DNA from: Motiliproteus coralliicola
GTDB lineage: Bacteria > Pseudomonadota > Gammaproteobacteria > Pseudomonadales > Balneatricaceae
Direction: 5' to 3'
Length of the DNA: 64,000 nt
NCBI RefSeq assembly: GCF_003345655.1
Contig: NZ_QQOH01000005.1
Coordinates: 186,001 to 250,000, forward strand
Below the pieces are notes generated by a model. That model was not told where the DNA came from, ran no database searches, and saw nothing but the letters and a program-made list of their open reading frames with translations. Each line of letters opens with the position of its first letter. Within the stretch, counting starts at the first letter, position 1. Of the stretch, positions 35,531 through 43,536 are shown one piece after another. Position numbers and translations under genes: made by a program.

Positions 35531-36694
35531 ATGTCATCCCTGGAACAGCAACTGGTCACCCAGATGACCGAATGGCGTCGTCACATGCACCGTTTCCCCG
35601 AGTGTGGCTTCGAGGTCCAGCAGACCGCGGAATTCATCGCCGAGAAGCTGGAAAGCTGGGGTGTTGAGGTTGTTCGACAGATTGGCCAGAGCGGTGTCGT
35701 TGGAATCCTGCGTGGTGGTGAAGGCGATGCCAGTATCGGCCTGAGGGCAGATATGGATGCGTTGCATATCCATGAAGAGAATCAGTTTGACCATCGCTCC
35801 CAACATGAGGGCAAGATGCACGCCTGCGGCCATGATGGTCACTCGGCGATGCTGTTGGGCGCGGCTTGCCAGCTGGCCAAGACCCGTGACTTCAACGGTA
35901 CGGTCTATTTCATCTTCCAGCCGGATGAGGAGCACGGTAAGGGCGCCCAGGCGATGATCGATGACGGTCTGTTCGAGCGTTTCCAGATCGATGCGGTCTA
36001 CGGCCTGCACAACTTGCCGGGGCTGCCTGAAGGCACTTTGACCGTGCGTCCGGGCTCGCTGATGGCCAGCGAGAGCAGCTTCGAAATCATCATCGACGGC
36101 ATCGGCGGTCATGCCGCCATGCCCCATACCGGGGTTGATCCCATTGTCACCGGCGCCCAGGTGGTGCTGGGGCTGCAGACCATCGTGTCGCGCAATCTTA
36201 GCGCCATCCACGAGACGGCGGTGGTGTCGGTAACCGAGTTCGAGACCAACGGCACGGTTAACGTGATCCCTTCGCAGGTAGTAATCAAAGGTGACTGTCG
36301 CTGTTTCAGCGAAGACTCGCTGGCCAAGATTGAGCAGAGCATGGAGCGCATCGTCGCCGGCATCTGCCAGGCCAGTGGAGCGCAGTACCAGTTTGAGTTT
36401 GTGAATACCTTCTATCCGACGGTCAACAGCGTCGCCGAAACCCAGTACGCCATCGAAGCCGCCCAGCAGGTGCTGGGCGCCGATAACGTCAACGGCAGCT
36501 GCGATCCGTTCACCATCTCTGAAGATTTTTCCAGCATGCTGCGGGTGAAGCCCGGCTGCTACGTGCTGCTGGGTAACGGCACCGAATCGGTCGGTGGCTG
36601 CGCCCTGCATAACCCCGAATACGATTTCAACGACCGGATCCTGGAACTGGGCGCAAGCTACTGGATCCAGTTGGTCAGTGATCGTTTGAACTAA
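35531..36694 (+). CDS. M20D family amidohydrolase (N-acyl amino acid hydrolase type)
   Basis: A 387-residue zinc amidohydrolase of the hippurate / N-acyl-amino-acid / IAA-amino-acid hydrolase group. Metal-site motifs are MHACGHDGHSAM, PDEEHGKGAQAM and IGGHAAMPH, and a dimerisation lid domain occupies the middle. It would remove an acyl group from an amino acid. E. coli ygeY, next to the DAP lyase ygeX, is also M20. Between the EutA-like and TRAP genes it probably deacylates the imported substrate. Confidence 0.85.
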   Translation: MSSLEQQLVTQMTEWRRHMHRFPECGFEVQQTAEFIAEKLESWGVEVVRQIGQSGVVGILRGGEGDASIGLRADMDALHIHEENQFDHRSQHEGKMHACGHDGHSAMLLGAACQLAKTRDFNGTVYFIFQPDEEHGKGAQAMIDDGLFERFQIDAVYGLHNLPGLPEGTLTVRPGSLMASESSFEIIIDGIGGHAAMPHTGVDPIVTGAQVVLGLQTIVSRNLSAIHETAVVSVTEFETNGTVNVIPSQVVIKGDCRCFSEDSLAKIEQSMERIVAGICQASGAQYQFEFVNTFYPTVNSVAETQYAIEAAQQVLGADNVNGSCDPFTISEDFSSMLRVKPGCYVLLGNGTESVGGCALHNPEYDFNDRILELGASYWIQLVSDRLN

Positions 36695-36757
36695 CCCTAA
36701 ACCCCTATCCCAACAAGACGACCCTTGAGGCCGACAATTAAAATAAGAGGCAAGACC

Positions 36758-37801
36758 ATGAAAAGACTCTTCACTGCACTACTCGCCCTGGGAATCTCCT
36801 TCGGCGTCCAAGCCGAAACCTGGAAATTTGCCTCCGAAGAGGACAAGACCGATGTGCAGGATATCTATGCACAGAAGTTTGCCGAGGTGATCAAGAAGGA
36901 ATCCGGTGGCAAGACCAAGGTTCGTATCTACTACTACGGCCAGCTGGGTACCGAGAACGACATCGTTGAACTGGCGGCCAATGGCACCATCCAGTTCGTC
37001 TCAGTCGGCACCGGTCACCTGGGCTCCTACGTACCTGAGGTTCAGGCAATCAGCCTGCCGTACGTGCTGGGCACCAACGAAGAGGTTACCCGCGAGATCC
37101 TGACCAGCAGCAAGGCGATCTACGAGGACCTGGCACCCAAGTTCGAGAGCGTGAACCTGAAGCTGCTGTCGATGCTGTCCGAAGGGGAGATGGTCTGGGG
37201 CGCAAACAAGCCGATCCGCAGCCCGGAAGACTTCGCCAACCAGAAGATCCGTACCTTCACCTCGACCATCCCGGTAGAAACCTACAAGACCTTCGGCGCC
37301 ACGCCGACCCCGCTGTCCTGGGGTGAGGTCTATGGTTCGCTGCAGTTGAAAACGATCGACGGCATGGTTAACCCGATCTACTTCATCTACAACGCCAAGT
37401 GGCACGAGGTTCAGGATTACCTGATGTTCCCCGGCCAGCAGCCCTACGTGGGAACCGTGTCCACCAACAGCAAGTGGTTCAACGGTCTGTCCAGCGAGAA
37501 GCAGGCGATGATCAAGAAGGCGATCAAAGCCGCCGACCAGGCTGCCTACGAGTATCAGCTCAAGATCAACAAGGAAAACATGGACAAGATCATGAAGGAT
37601 CGTCCGGACATGCAGGTGGTCGTGCTGAACGAAGAGGAGCGCAGCCGTTTCAAAGAGCTGAGCAAGTCCCTGCATAACACCTACTACGATGTTGTTGAGA
37701 ATGCCTATTCGGACGGCGACAAAGCGGCGGCACGGGACGGTGCCAAAGCGATTCTGCAGAAGCTGATCTCGGAAGTCGAAGCCGCCTCCCAGGGGTCCTA
37801 A
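36758..37801 (+). CDS. TRAP transporter substrate-binding protein (diaminopropionate cluster)
   Basis: A 347-residue DctP-type binding protein with signal peptide (about 1-19, ending GVQA). The ligand arginine fits NQKIRTFTSTIP. It is clearly a different subfamily from the two left-side modules. AAGAGG lies upstream of the ATG at 36758. It is followed by a hairpin at 37849 that may favour its expression over the permeases. Confidence 0.9.
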   Translation: MKRLFTALLALGISFGVQAETWKFASEEDKTDVQDIYAQKFAEVIKKESGGKTKVRIYYYGQLGTENDIVELAANGTIQFVSVGTGHLGSYVPEVQAISLPYVLGTNEEVTREILTSSKAIYEDLAPKFESVNLKLLSMLSEGEMVWGANKPIRSPEDFANQKIRTFTSTIPVETYKTFGATPTPLSWGEVYGSLQLKTIDGMVNPIYFIYNAKWHEVQDYLMFPGQQPYVGTVSTNSKWFNGLSSEKQAMIKKAIKAADQAAYEYQLKINKENMDKIMKDRPDMQVVVLNEEERSRFKELSKSLHNTYYDVVENAYSDGDKAAARDGAKAILQKLISEVEAASQGS

Positions 37802-37848
37802 TTCCCCCTCTAGCAATAGCGCAACAATAACAAGATCCAACCAGCAAC

Positions 37849-37873
37849 AGCCGCTAACGGACTAGCGGCTTTT
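37849..37873 (+). terminator. attenuator between TRAP binding protein and permeases
   Basis: A perfect 8-bp stem AGCCGCTA / TAGCGGCT with a 6-base loop and TTTT. It lies inside the operon and ends 13 bases before the small permease ATG, so it should act as a partial terminator. Confidence 0.65.
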
Positions 37874-37886
37874 GGGGAAAGCTATT

Positions 37887-38429
37887 ATGAAAAAAGTACT
37901 TCATCACATCAGTCGACTGACTGAAAAGATTGAGAAATTCATCATCGGGTTTTCTATCGTCGTCATGATGGTTAACTCGACCGCCAACGCGATGGGGAGG
38001 TACTTTTTTAATAAGAGCATTTTCTTCTCCGAAGAACTGAATCAGTTTCTGATCGTCTCGGTCACCTTCATCGGCTTTGCCTATGCCGTTCGCAAGGGGC
38101 GCAATATCCGAATGACGGCGGTTTACGATGCCCTGGGTTATCGCGCCAAAAAGGTGATCGCCACCCTGATCGCCATCACCACCGGGCTGTTGATGTTCTA
38201 CCTGGCCTACCTGTCCTATTTTTACGTCCTGGACCTGCAAAGCCTCAACCGCCTGAGTCCTGCGCTGCAGTTCCCGGTGTACATCATCTACTCCATTATT
38301 CCGATCGGCCTGACTATGGCTGGGATCCAGTTCCTGATCAGCTTCCTGATGAACGTGACCCACCGCGAGATCTACATCTCCCACGACCTGATCGAAAGCC
38401 AGTCTGATGTGACGGAGGACGTCGTATGA
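37887..38429 (+). CDS. TRAP transporter small permease (diaminopropionate cluster)
   Basis: A 180-residue DctQ-type protein with four membrane segments (about 18-35, 52-70, 90-115 and 130-152) and NAMGRYFFNKSIFFSEELNQ. GGGGA is 8 bases before the ATG at 37887. Its stop overlaps the large permease start by 4 bases. Confidence 0.88.
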   Translation: MKKVLHHISRLTEKIEKFIIGFSIVVMMVNSTANAMGRYFFNKSIFFSEELNQFLIVSVTFIGFAYAVRKGRNIRMTAVYDALGYRAKKVIATLIAITTGLLMFYLAYLSYFYVLDLQSLNRLSPALQFPVYIIYSIIPIGLTMAGIQFLISFLMNVTHREIYISHDLIESQSDVTEDVV

Positions 38430-39769
38430 GCGATCTCGCCCAATTCTTCTCCGATGTGATTGCCGGAGAGCTCGATATCTACGTTGTCACCTTTACCCTG
38501 GTGACGGTGATGGTGATCCTGCTGTTCATGAGCTTCCCGATGATCGTCCCGCTGGCGGTCGGTGCCCTGATCGGCCTGCTGCACTTTTCCGGCGCCGATC
38601 CCCAGGTGATCATCCAGCAGATGGTTACCGGGATCTCGCCCAATGCCCTGATTGCGGTGCCGATGTTTATCTTGGCCGCTGATATCATGACCCGCGGCCA
38701 CACCGCCCATAACCTGCTGGGGTTGATCGAGTCCTTCGTCGGCCATATGCGCGGCGGTTTGCCGATCACCACCTGTATCAGCTGTACTCTGTTCGGCTCG
38801 GTGTCCGGTTCGACCCAGGCCACCGTGGTGTCGGTAGGTCAGATCATGCGGCCGAAACTGCTGCAGGCCGGCTATAAGGACAGCTTCGTGATGGCGCTGA
38901 TCATCAACGCCAGCGATATCGCCTTCCTGATTCCGCCCAGTATCGGCCTGATCCTTTACGGCACCCTGGCCAACGCCAGTGTCGGCGAGCTGTTTATCGC
39001 CGGTATCGGCCCCGGGATCCTGTTGGCGTTCCTGTTCTCCATCTATTGTTATGTTCATAGCGTGACCCACAGCGACAGCATCGCGCTGGTGGAGAAAACC
39101 GACTGGGCCCAGAAGCTCACCGCGGTTCGTAAGGCACTGCTGCCGCTGGGCTTCCCGGTGTTGATCGTCGGCGGTATCTACTCGGGTATCGTGACGCCGA
39201 CCGAAGCCGCGTCCTTCTCGGTGCTTTACGCCATCATTGTTGAGTGTGTGATCTATCGTGAGCTGAAGGTCAGTGATATCTGGGATGCGGCCCTCAGTAC
39301 CGGACTGATCACCGCGGTGGTGTTTATTCTGGTCGGTATCGGTCAGGCCTTCTCCTGGTACATCTCATTCGAGCAGATTCCGCAGGAGCTGCTGGCACCG
39401 CTGAACCTGGAAGATGCCTCCAAAGAGTACGTGCTGTTCGTGATCGCCGTGACCTTCTTTGTCGGCTGCATGTTCGTCGACTCGCTGGTGGTGCTGTTGA
39501 TCCTGACCCCGATCTTTATGCCGATCGTCAGCTCGGTCGGCCTGGACCCGGTGCTGGTGGGGGTGATGGTGACGCTGCAGATGGCGATCGGTTCGGCCAC
39601 GCCGCCGTTCGGCTGCGATATCTTCACCGCGATCGCGATCTTCAATAAGCCCTATATGGAGGTGATCAGAGGGACGCTGCCGTTCATTCTGATTCTGTTC
39701 CTGACCTCGGCGATGTTGATCTTCTTCCCGGATATCGCGCTGTTCCTGCGTGACCTGGCATTTGGTTGA
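38426..39769 (+). CDS. TRAP transporter large permease (diaminopropionate cluster)
   Basis: A 447-residue DctM-type membrane protein. Family parts include FGSVSGSTQATVVSVGQIM, IAFLIPPSIGLILYG and TPTEAASFSVLYAI. It is distant from the two mirror-module permeases. It forms the sodium-coupled channel with the preceding small permease. Confidence 0.92.
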   Translation: MSDLAQFFSDVIAGELDIYVVTFTLVTVMVILLFMSFPMIVPLAVGALIGLLHFSGADPQVIIQQMVTGISPNALIAVPMFILAADIMTRGHTAHNLLGLIESFVGHMRGGLPITTCISCTLFGSVSGSTQATVVSVGQIMRPKLLQAGYKDSFVMALIINASDIAFLIPPSIGLILYGTLANASVGELFIAGIGPGILLAFLFSIYCYVHSVTHSDSIALVEKTDWAQKLTAVRKALLPLGFPVLIVGGIYSGIVTPTEAASFSVLYAIIVECVIYRELKVSDIWDAALSTGLITAVVFILVGIGQAFSWYISFEQIPQELLAPLNLEDASKEYVLFVIAVTFFVGCMFVDSLVVLLILTPIFMPIVSSVGLDPVLVGVMVTLQMAIGSATPPFGCDIFTAIAIFNKPYMEVIRGTLPFILILFLTSAMLIFFPDIALFLRDLAFG

Positions 39770-39784
39770 TCGATGGGCCGCCAT

Positions 39785-39804
39785 GCCGCTCCTTAGGGAG
39801 CGGC
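39785..39804 (+). promoter_or_regulatory. intercistronic hairpin before the M24 gene
   Basis: GCCGCTCC - TTAG - GGAGCGGC, a perfect 8-bp stem between the large permease and the M24 hydrolase. It is followed by TCCCTT rather than a U-run, so it is a possible attenuator or processing site. Confidence 0.4.
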
Positions 39805-39840
39805 TCCCTTATTCGCCGTTTGAAAAGATAGGAAAAGGCT

Positions 39841-41019
39841 ATGACAGAGGCATTGAAAGCTCCCGCCAGAGGGTTTGAGCGGGCCGAGTTTGAACAGCGG
39901 ACCGCCAAGCTGCAGCAGCGGATGGCGCAGCAGGATCTTGATGTGCTGTTCTTGACCACCGAGCCGGAGTTTCGCTACTTCAGCGGCTTCAAATCGCAGT
40001 TCTGGGAAAGCCCCACCCGGCCCTGGTTTCTGGTAGTGCCGGCGCAAGGGCTGCCGGTCGCGGTGGTCCCCGAGATCGGCGTGGCCGGATTCGAGCAGAC
40101 CTGGATCGAGGATGTTCGCAGTTGGCCCTCCCCAAGGCCCGAAGACGACGGCATCAGCCTGCTGGCCGAGGCGCTGACGGAGTTCAGCCGTGATCATCGA
40201 CGGGTCGGCGCCATGTTGGGCCCTGAGACCCATCTGCGCATGCCGGCGGCTAACTTTGCCCAGCTAGAGCAGATGCTGGGATCGCGCGAGCTGGTCGATA
40301 TCTCCACCCTTATCCGCGACCTGCGCAGTGTTAAGTCCGCGGCCGAGATCGAAAAGATCCGTTTCGCCTGCGAAGTCACCGCAGCCGGGTTCGATTACCT
40401 GCTCGAGCATCTGCGTGCCGGGATGACCGAGCGACAGGCCTGCAAAGCGATGCATCTGGAGATGCTGCGGTTGGGGGCAGATGCCTGCCCCTATCTGATC
40501 TCGGCGTCGGGACAGGGTGGCTATGACAATATCATCATGGGGCCGACCGATCGGACGCTTGGCGACGGCGACCTGCTGATCATCGATACCGGAGCGAACT
40601 TCGACGGCTACTTCAGCGACTTCGACCGCAACTACGGCTTTGGGCGGGTGGATGACGAGGCCAAGCGGGCCTATGAAGCGGTCTATCAGTCCACCGAAGC
40701 CGGCTTGCAGGCGGCTACACCAGGGCGCACCACCGGCGATGTCTGGCAGGCGATGTGGTCCGTGCTCGAACAAGCCGGCGCCCTGGGTAACGATGTCGGG
40801 CGGATGGGGCATGGCCTGGGAATGCAGCTGACCGAGTGGCCCTCTCATGTTCCTGGCGGTGATGTGCTGTTGCAACCGGGAATGGTGCTGACGCTGGAGC
40901 CTGGGATGTCCTTTGCCCCGGGGCGAATGATGGTCCATGAGGAAAATATTCTGGTCACCGAAGACGGTTGTGAGATGCTTCACAAAAGGGCCTGGGAGAC
41001 GCTGCCGATCATCGGTTGA
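39841..41019 (+). CDS. M24 family metallohydrolase (ectoine hydrolase / prolidase-like)
   Basis: A 392-residue protein with an N-terminal creatinase-type domain (about 15-160) and a C-terminal pita-bread domain. All five metal ligands can be placed: D249, D260, H324, E353 and E367 (DTGANFDGYFSD, MGHGLG, LEPGM, HEEN). Members include prolidases, creatinase and the ectoine hydrolase DoeA, which opens a cyclic amidine. The context (EutA-like, Lrp, diamino-acid lyase, TRAP importer) favours a DoeA-like ring or amide opening. The exact substrate is inference. Confidence 0.82.
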   Translation: MTEALKAPARGFERAEFEQRTAKLQQRMAQQDLDVLFLTTEPEFRYFSGFKSQFWESPTRPWFLVVPAQGLPVAVVPEIGVAGFEQTWIEDVRSWPSPRPEDDGISLLAEALTEFSRDHRRVGAMLGPETHLRMPAANFAQLEQMLGSRELVDISTLIRDLRSVKSAAEIEKIRFACEVTAAGFDYLLEHLRAGMTERQACKAMHLEMLRLGADACPYLISASGQGGYDNIIMGPTDRTLGDGDLLIIDTGANFDGYFSDFDRNYGFGRVDDEAKRAYEAVYQSTEAGLQAATPGRTTGDVWQAMWSVLEQAGALGNDVGRMGHGLGMQLTEWPSHVPGGDVLLQPGMVLTLEPGMSFAPGRMMVHEENILVTEDGCEMLHKRAWETLPIIG

Positions 41020-41067
41020 GTCGGACCCGGCAGCAGAATCAGTCGCAACGGCGGGGTGAGACTAGCA

Positions 41068-41427
41068 ATGATAGAAAGAGTTCGTGGGCAGTATATCGGG
41101 CGCAATCGTTCATCGGCCTACAAGGATCTGGTCTGGACCGTGGCAACGGCTTCGGATACCTCGCTGCCGATGGAGGGACAGACCCGACTGGCACTGCAGA
41201 CGATCGACAGCAATCTGGCCGAACTGGGGAGTGACAAAACCCGTATCGTTTCCGCGCAGGTCTATATCGCCGACATGGCTGCGAAGTCCGAGATGGATCG
41301 GGTTTGGAAAACTTGGATAGGCGAGGACCCGGATCACTGGCCCCAGCGGGCCTGCCTGGGGGTGGCGCTGGAAGGAGAAACGCTGGTCGAGATTACCGTG
41401 ACCGCCGTTCGAGCTGACGCCGATTAA
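41068..41427 (+). CDS. RidA family protein (diaminopropionate cluster)
   Basis: A 119-residue RidA relative, more divergent than the two module copies. The arginine is kept in PQRACLGVAL and the C-terminal glutamate in LVEITVTAVR. GGGGTGAG lies 7 bases before the ATG at 41068. The ammonia-lyase releases aminoacrylate-like imines, which RidA proteins hydrolyse, so its presence makes chemical sense. Confidence 0.85.
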   Translation: MIERVRGQYIGRNRSSAYKDLVWTVATASDTSLPMEGQTRLALQTIDSNLAELGSDKTRIVSAQVYIADMAAKSEMDRVWKTWIGEDPDHWPQRACLGVALEGETLVEITVTAVRADAD

Positions 41428-41456
41428 TCGTCTCAACACTCGGCGATTGGTTGATC

Positions 41457-41480
41457 CCTCCCCGGCTTGAACCGGGGAGG
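41457..41480. terminator. hairpin between convergent ridA and crotonase genes
   Basis: A perfect 9-bp stem CCTCCCCGG / CCGGGGAGG with loop CTTGAA, midway between the two stop codons. It has no U-run but is placed as a bidirectional terminator. Confidence 0.5.
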
Positions 41481-41506
41481 TTGACCCGCTCTCTGTCGTA
41501 AAAGAC

Positions 41507-42322
41507 TTAGGAGAACTTGGCCTTGCGGTTTTCCAAGAAGGCGCTCATGCCTTCCTGGCGATCCTCGGTGGAGAAGCTCAGGCCAAACAGATCACTCTCC
41601 ATCACACAGGCGTTGTCCAGGTCCAGATCCTGACCCCGCTGGACCAGCTGCTTGGTCAGCTGGATCGCGCTGCTGCTCTTGCCGGCGATCATCGCGGCCA
41701 GTTTCATCCCTTCATCGGCCAATTCCGCCTGCGGATAGACGTGGTTGACCAGACCGCGGCGCATCGCCTCTTCGGCCGACATGGTGCGACCGGTGACCAG
41801 TAGCTCCATCGCCATCGCGCGGCCGACCAGACGGGTCAGACGCTGGCTGCCGCCGAAGCCGGGGGTGATACCCAGGTTGACCTCCGGCTGACCAAACTTG
41901 GCGTTTTCGGCGGCCAGGATAAAGTCACAGCTCATCGCCAGCTCGCAACCGCCACCCAGGGCGTAGCCGTTGACCAGCGCCACCACCGGGATACGCAGGG
42001 TTTCCAAACGACGGAAGATCCGCATGCCCTGTTCGGCGAAGGCCTTACCCTCGATCGGGGTCAGGTGGCTCATATGCTCGATATCGGCCCCAGCGACAAA
42101 AGACTTCTCACCGGCACCGGTGATCAGCAGCACGCGGGCACTTGGATCGGCCTCGAGGATCTCAATTGCCGCATCCATCTCCTTCAGGGTATCGGCGTTG
42201 AGCGCGTTCAGGGTCTTGGGGCGATTGATGGTCAGGCGATAGATACCATTTTCGACTTCGTCGAGCAGGATGTTGCTGAATTCCTGGGCAGGTAGGCTGC
42301 CTTCAAAATGGGTTGCGTTCAT
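41507..42322 (-). CDS. enoyl-CoA hydratase (crotonase family)
   Basis: A 271-residue crotonase-fold protein. The oxyanion-hole region is AGEKSFVAGADIEHM and ALVNGYALGGGCELAMSCDF, and the two catalytic glutamates fit ENAKFGQPEVNLGITPGFGG. It hydrates short-chain enoyl-CoA such as crotonyl-CoA. The start MNATHFEG at 42322 is 10 bases after the dehydrogenase stop; the frame is open further. Confidence 0.88.
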   Translation of the reverse strand: MNATHFEGSLPAQEFSNILLDEVENGIYRLTINRPKTLNALNADTLKEMDAAIEILEADPSARVLLITGAGEKSFVAGADIEHMSHLTPIEGKAFAEQGMRIFRRLETLRIPVVALVNGYALGGGCELAMSCDFILAAENAKFGQPEVNLGITPGFGGSQRLTRLVGRAMAMELLVTGRTMSAEEAMRRGLVNHVYPQAELADEGMKLAAMIAGKSSSAIQLTKQLVQRGQDLDLDNACVMESDLFGLSFSTEDRQEGMSAFLENRKAKFS

Positions 42323-42332
42323 GCTCGTCTCC

Positions 42333-43184
42333 TTAGCCGTAGTTGTAGAAGCCGCGGCCGGACTTACGGCCCAGGTAGCCGGCGTCGACCATCTGCACCA
42401 GCAGCGGGCAGGGGCGGTACTTGCTGTCCTTGAAACCATCGTAAAGCACTTCCATGATGCTCAGGCAGGTGTCCAGACCGATCAGATCCGCCAAGGCCAG
42501 TGGCCCCATCGGGTGACTCATACCCAGCTTCATCACGGTATCGATCTCTTCGGCGCTGGCCAGGTTTTCGTAGAGGCAGAATACGGCTTCGTTGATCATC
42601 GGCAGCAGGATCCGGTTGGCGACAAACCCCGGGGCATCCTTCACGTCCACCGGCACCTTGCCGATCTCTTCGGCCAGCGCGGTGACCTGCTGGAACACGG
42701 CATCGTCGGTCTGCAGCGCTCGGATCACCTCGACCAGCTTCATCATCGGCACCGGGTTCATAAAGTGCATGCCGATCACCTTTTCGGGGCGCTGGGTGAC
42801 GGCGGCCAGGCGGGTGATTGAGATGGATGAGGTGTTGGTGGCCAGGATTGCGTCGGGTTGGCAGATCTCGTCCAGGCTGCGGAAGATCTTCTGCTTCAGC
42901 TCTTCGTTTTCGGTAGCGGCTTCGATCACCAGTTGTGCCGGGGCCAGGGCGGCCATGTCGGTGTTGATACTGATCCGTTCGACGATTGCGTCAGCGTCGG
43001 CTTGGCTCAGCTTTTCCTTCGCGACCAGGCGCGCCAGGCTGCTACTGATGGCGCCAAGGCCGCGTTCCAGCGCTTCTTGGTTCAGGTCACAAAGGGTCAC
43101 TTTAAGACCGGCTGCCGCGCAGACCTGAGCGATACCGCTGCCCATCTGGCCAGCGCCTACGACTCCCACCTGTTCAATCGTCAT
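42333..43184 (-). CDS. 3-hydroxybutyryl-CoA dehydrogenase
   Basis: A 283-residue NAD(P)-dependent dehydrogenase with Rossmann motif VGVVGAGQMGSGIAQVCA, the catalytic histidine in GMHFMNPVPMMKLVEV and the C-terminal GRKSGRGFYNYG. It interconverts acetoacetyl-CoA and 3-hydroxybutyryl-CoA. With the downstream crotonase it forms a two-gene operon for short-chain beta-oxidation or butyrate/PHB metabolism. Confidence 0.9.
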   Translation of the reverse strand: MTIEQVGVVGAGQMGSGIAQVCAAAGLKVTLCDLNQEALERGLGAISSSLARLVAKEKLSQADADAIVERISINTDMAALAPAQLVIEAATENEELKQKIFRSLDEICQPDAILATNTSSISITRLAAVTQRPEKVIGMHFMNPVPMMKLVEVIRALQTDDAVFQQVTALAEEIGKVPVDVKDAPGFVANRILLPMINEAVFCLYENLASAEEIDTVMKLGMSHPMGPLALADLIGLDTCLSIMEVLYDGFKDSKYRPCPLLVQMVDAGYLGRKSGRGFYNYG

Positions 43185-43536
43185 GTTGATACCTTTATCT
43201 GTCTGGTTTTATCTGGGAATGATGTTTTGCTTCCCCGGTGGTGCGCCGCTTTGTGCGGCTGCACAAGGGGTGATCCTCGCTCCCGAGTGTCGCAGGCTGG
43301 TCGAGCTGCGGTCAAGAAAATGCGCGAAATACATCAAAAATGCAGTTTTTTACGGCATTTGCATTGAAAATGTATATGGGTGCCATGTCGTATGGTTATC
43401 GGTCAAGAGAGCGGATGCAGCAAGTGGCGGGAGCAACAGGTTTAGTACCGATCGGTCGAACCAACTCCGCTCTGTCGTCTGTTTTTCCGATCGGTTTTTC
43501 CTTACCGCTTCTCTTCTCGCTGCTGAACCGTCTGGC
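43185..43536. other. noncoding stretch between hbd-like and RND genes
   Basis: No gene was recognised. It should hold the promoter of the dehydrogenase operon and the 3' end of the RND transcript. AAATGC / GCATTT inverted repeats lie near 43338-43360, and CCGATCGG occurs twice (43448-43455 and 43487-43494), the second followed by TTTTT. Confidence 0.35.

Noticed and set aside
35534-36610. A 358-residue minus-strand ORF opposite the M20 gene
   Set aside because: Antisense shadow; the plus-strand M20 metal motifs are clear.
32623-41427. A standard ectoine/hydroxyectoine utilisation operon
   Set aside because: The cyclodeaminase (EutC), the DoeB/EutE deacetylase, the transaminase, the semialdehyde dehydrogenase and the MocR regulator EnuR are all absent from the window. 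Only some of the parts fit.
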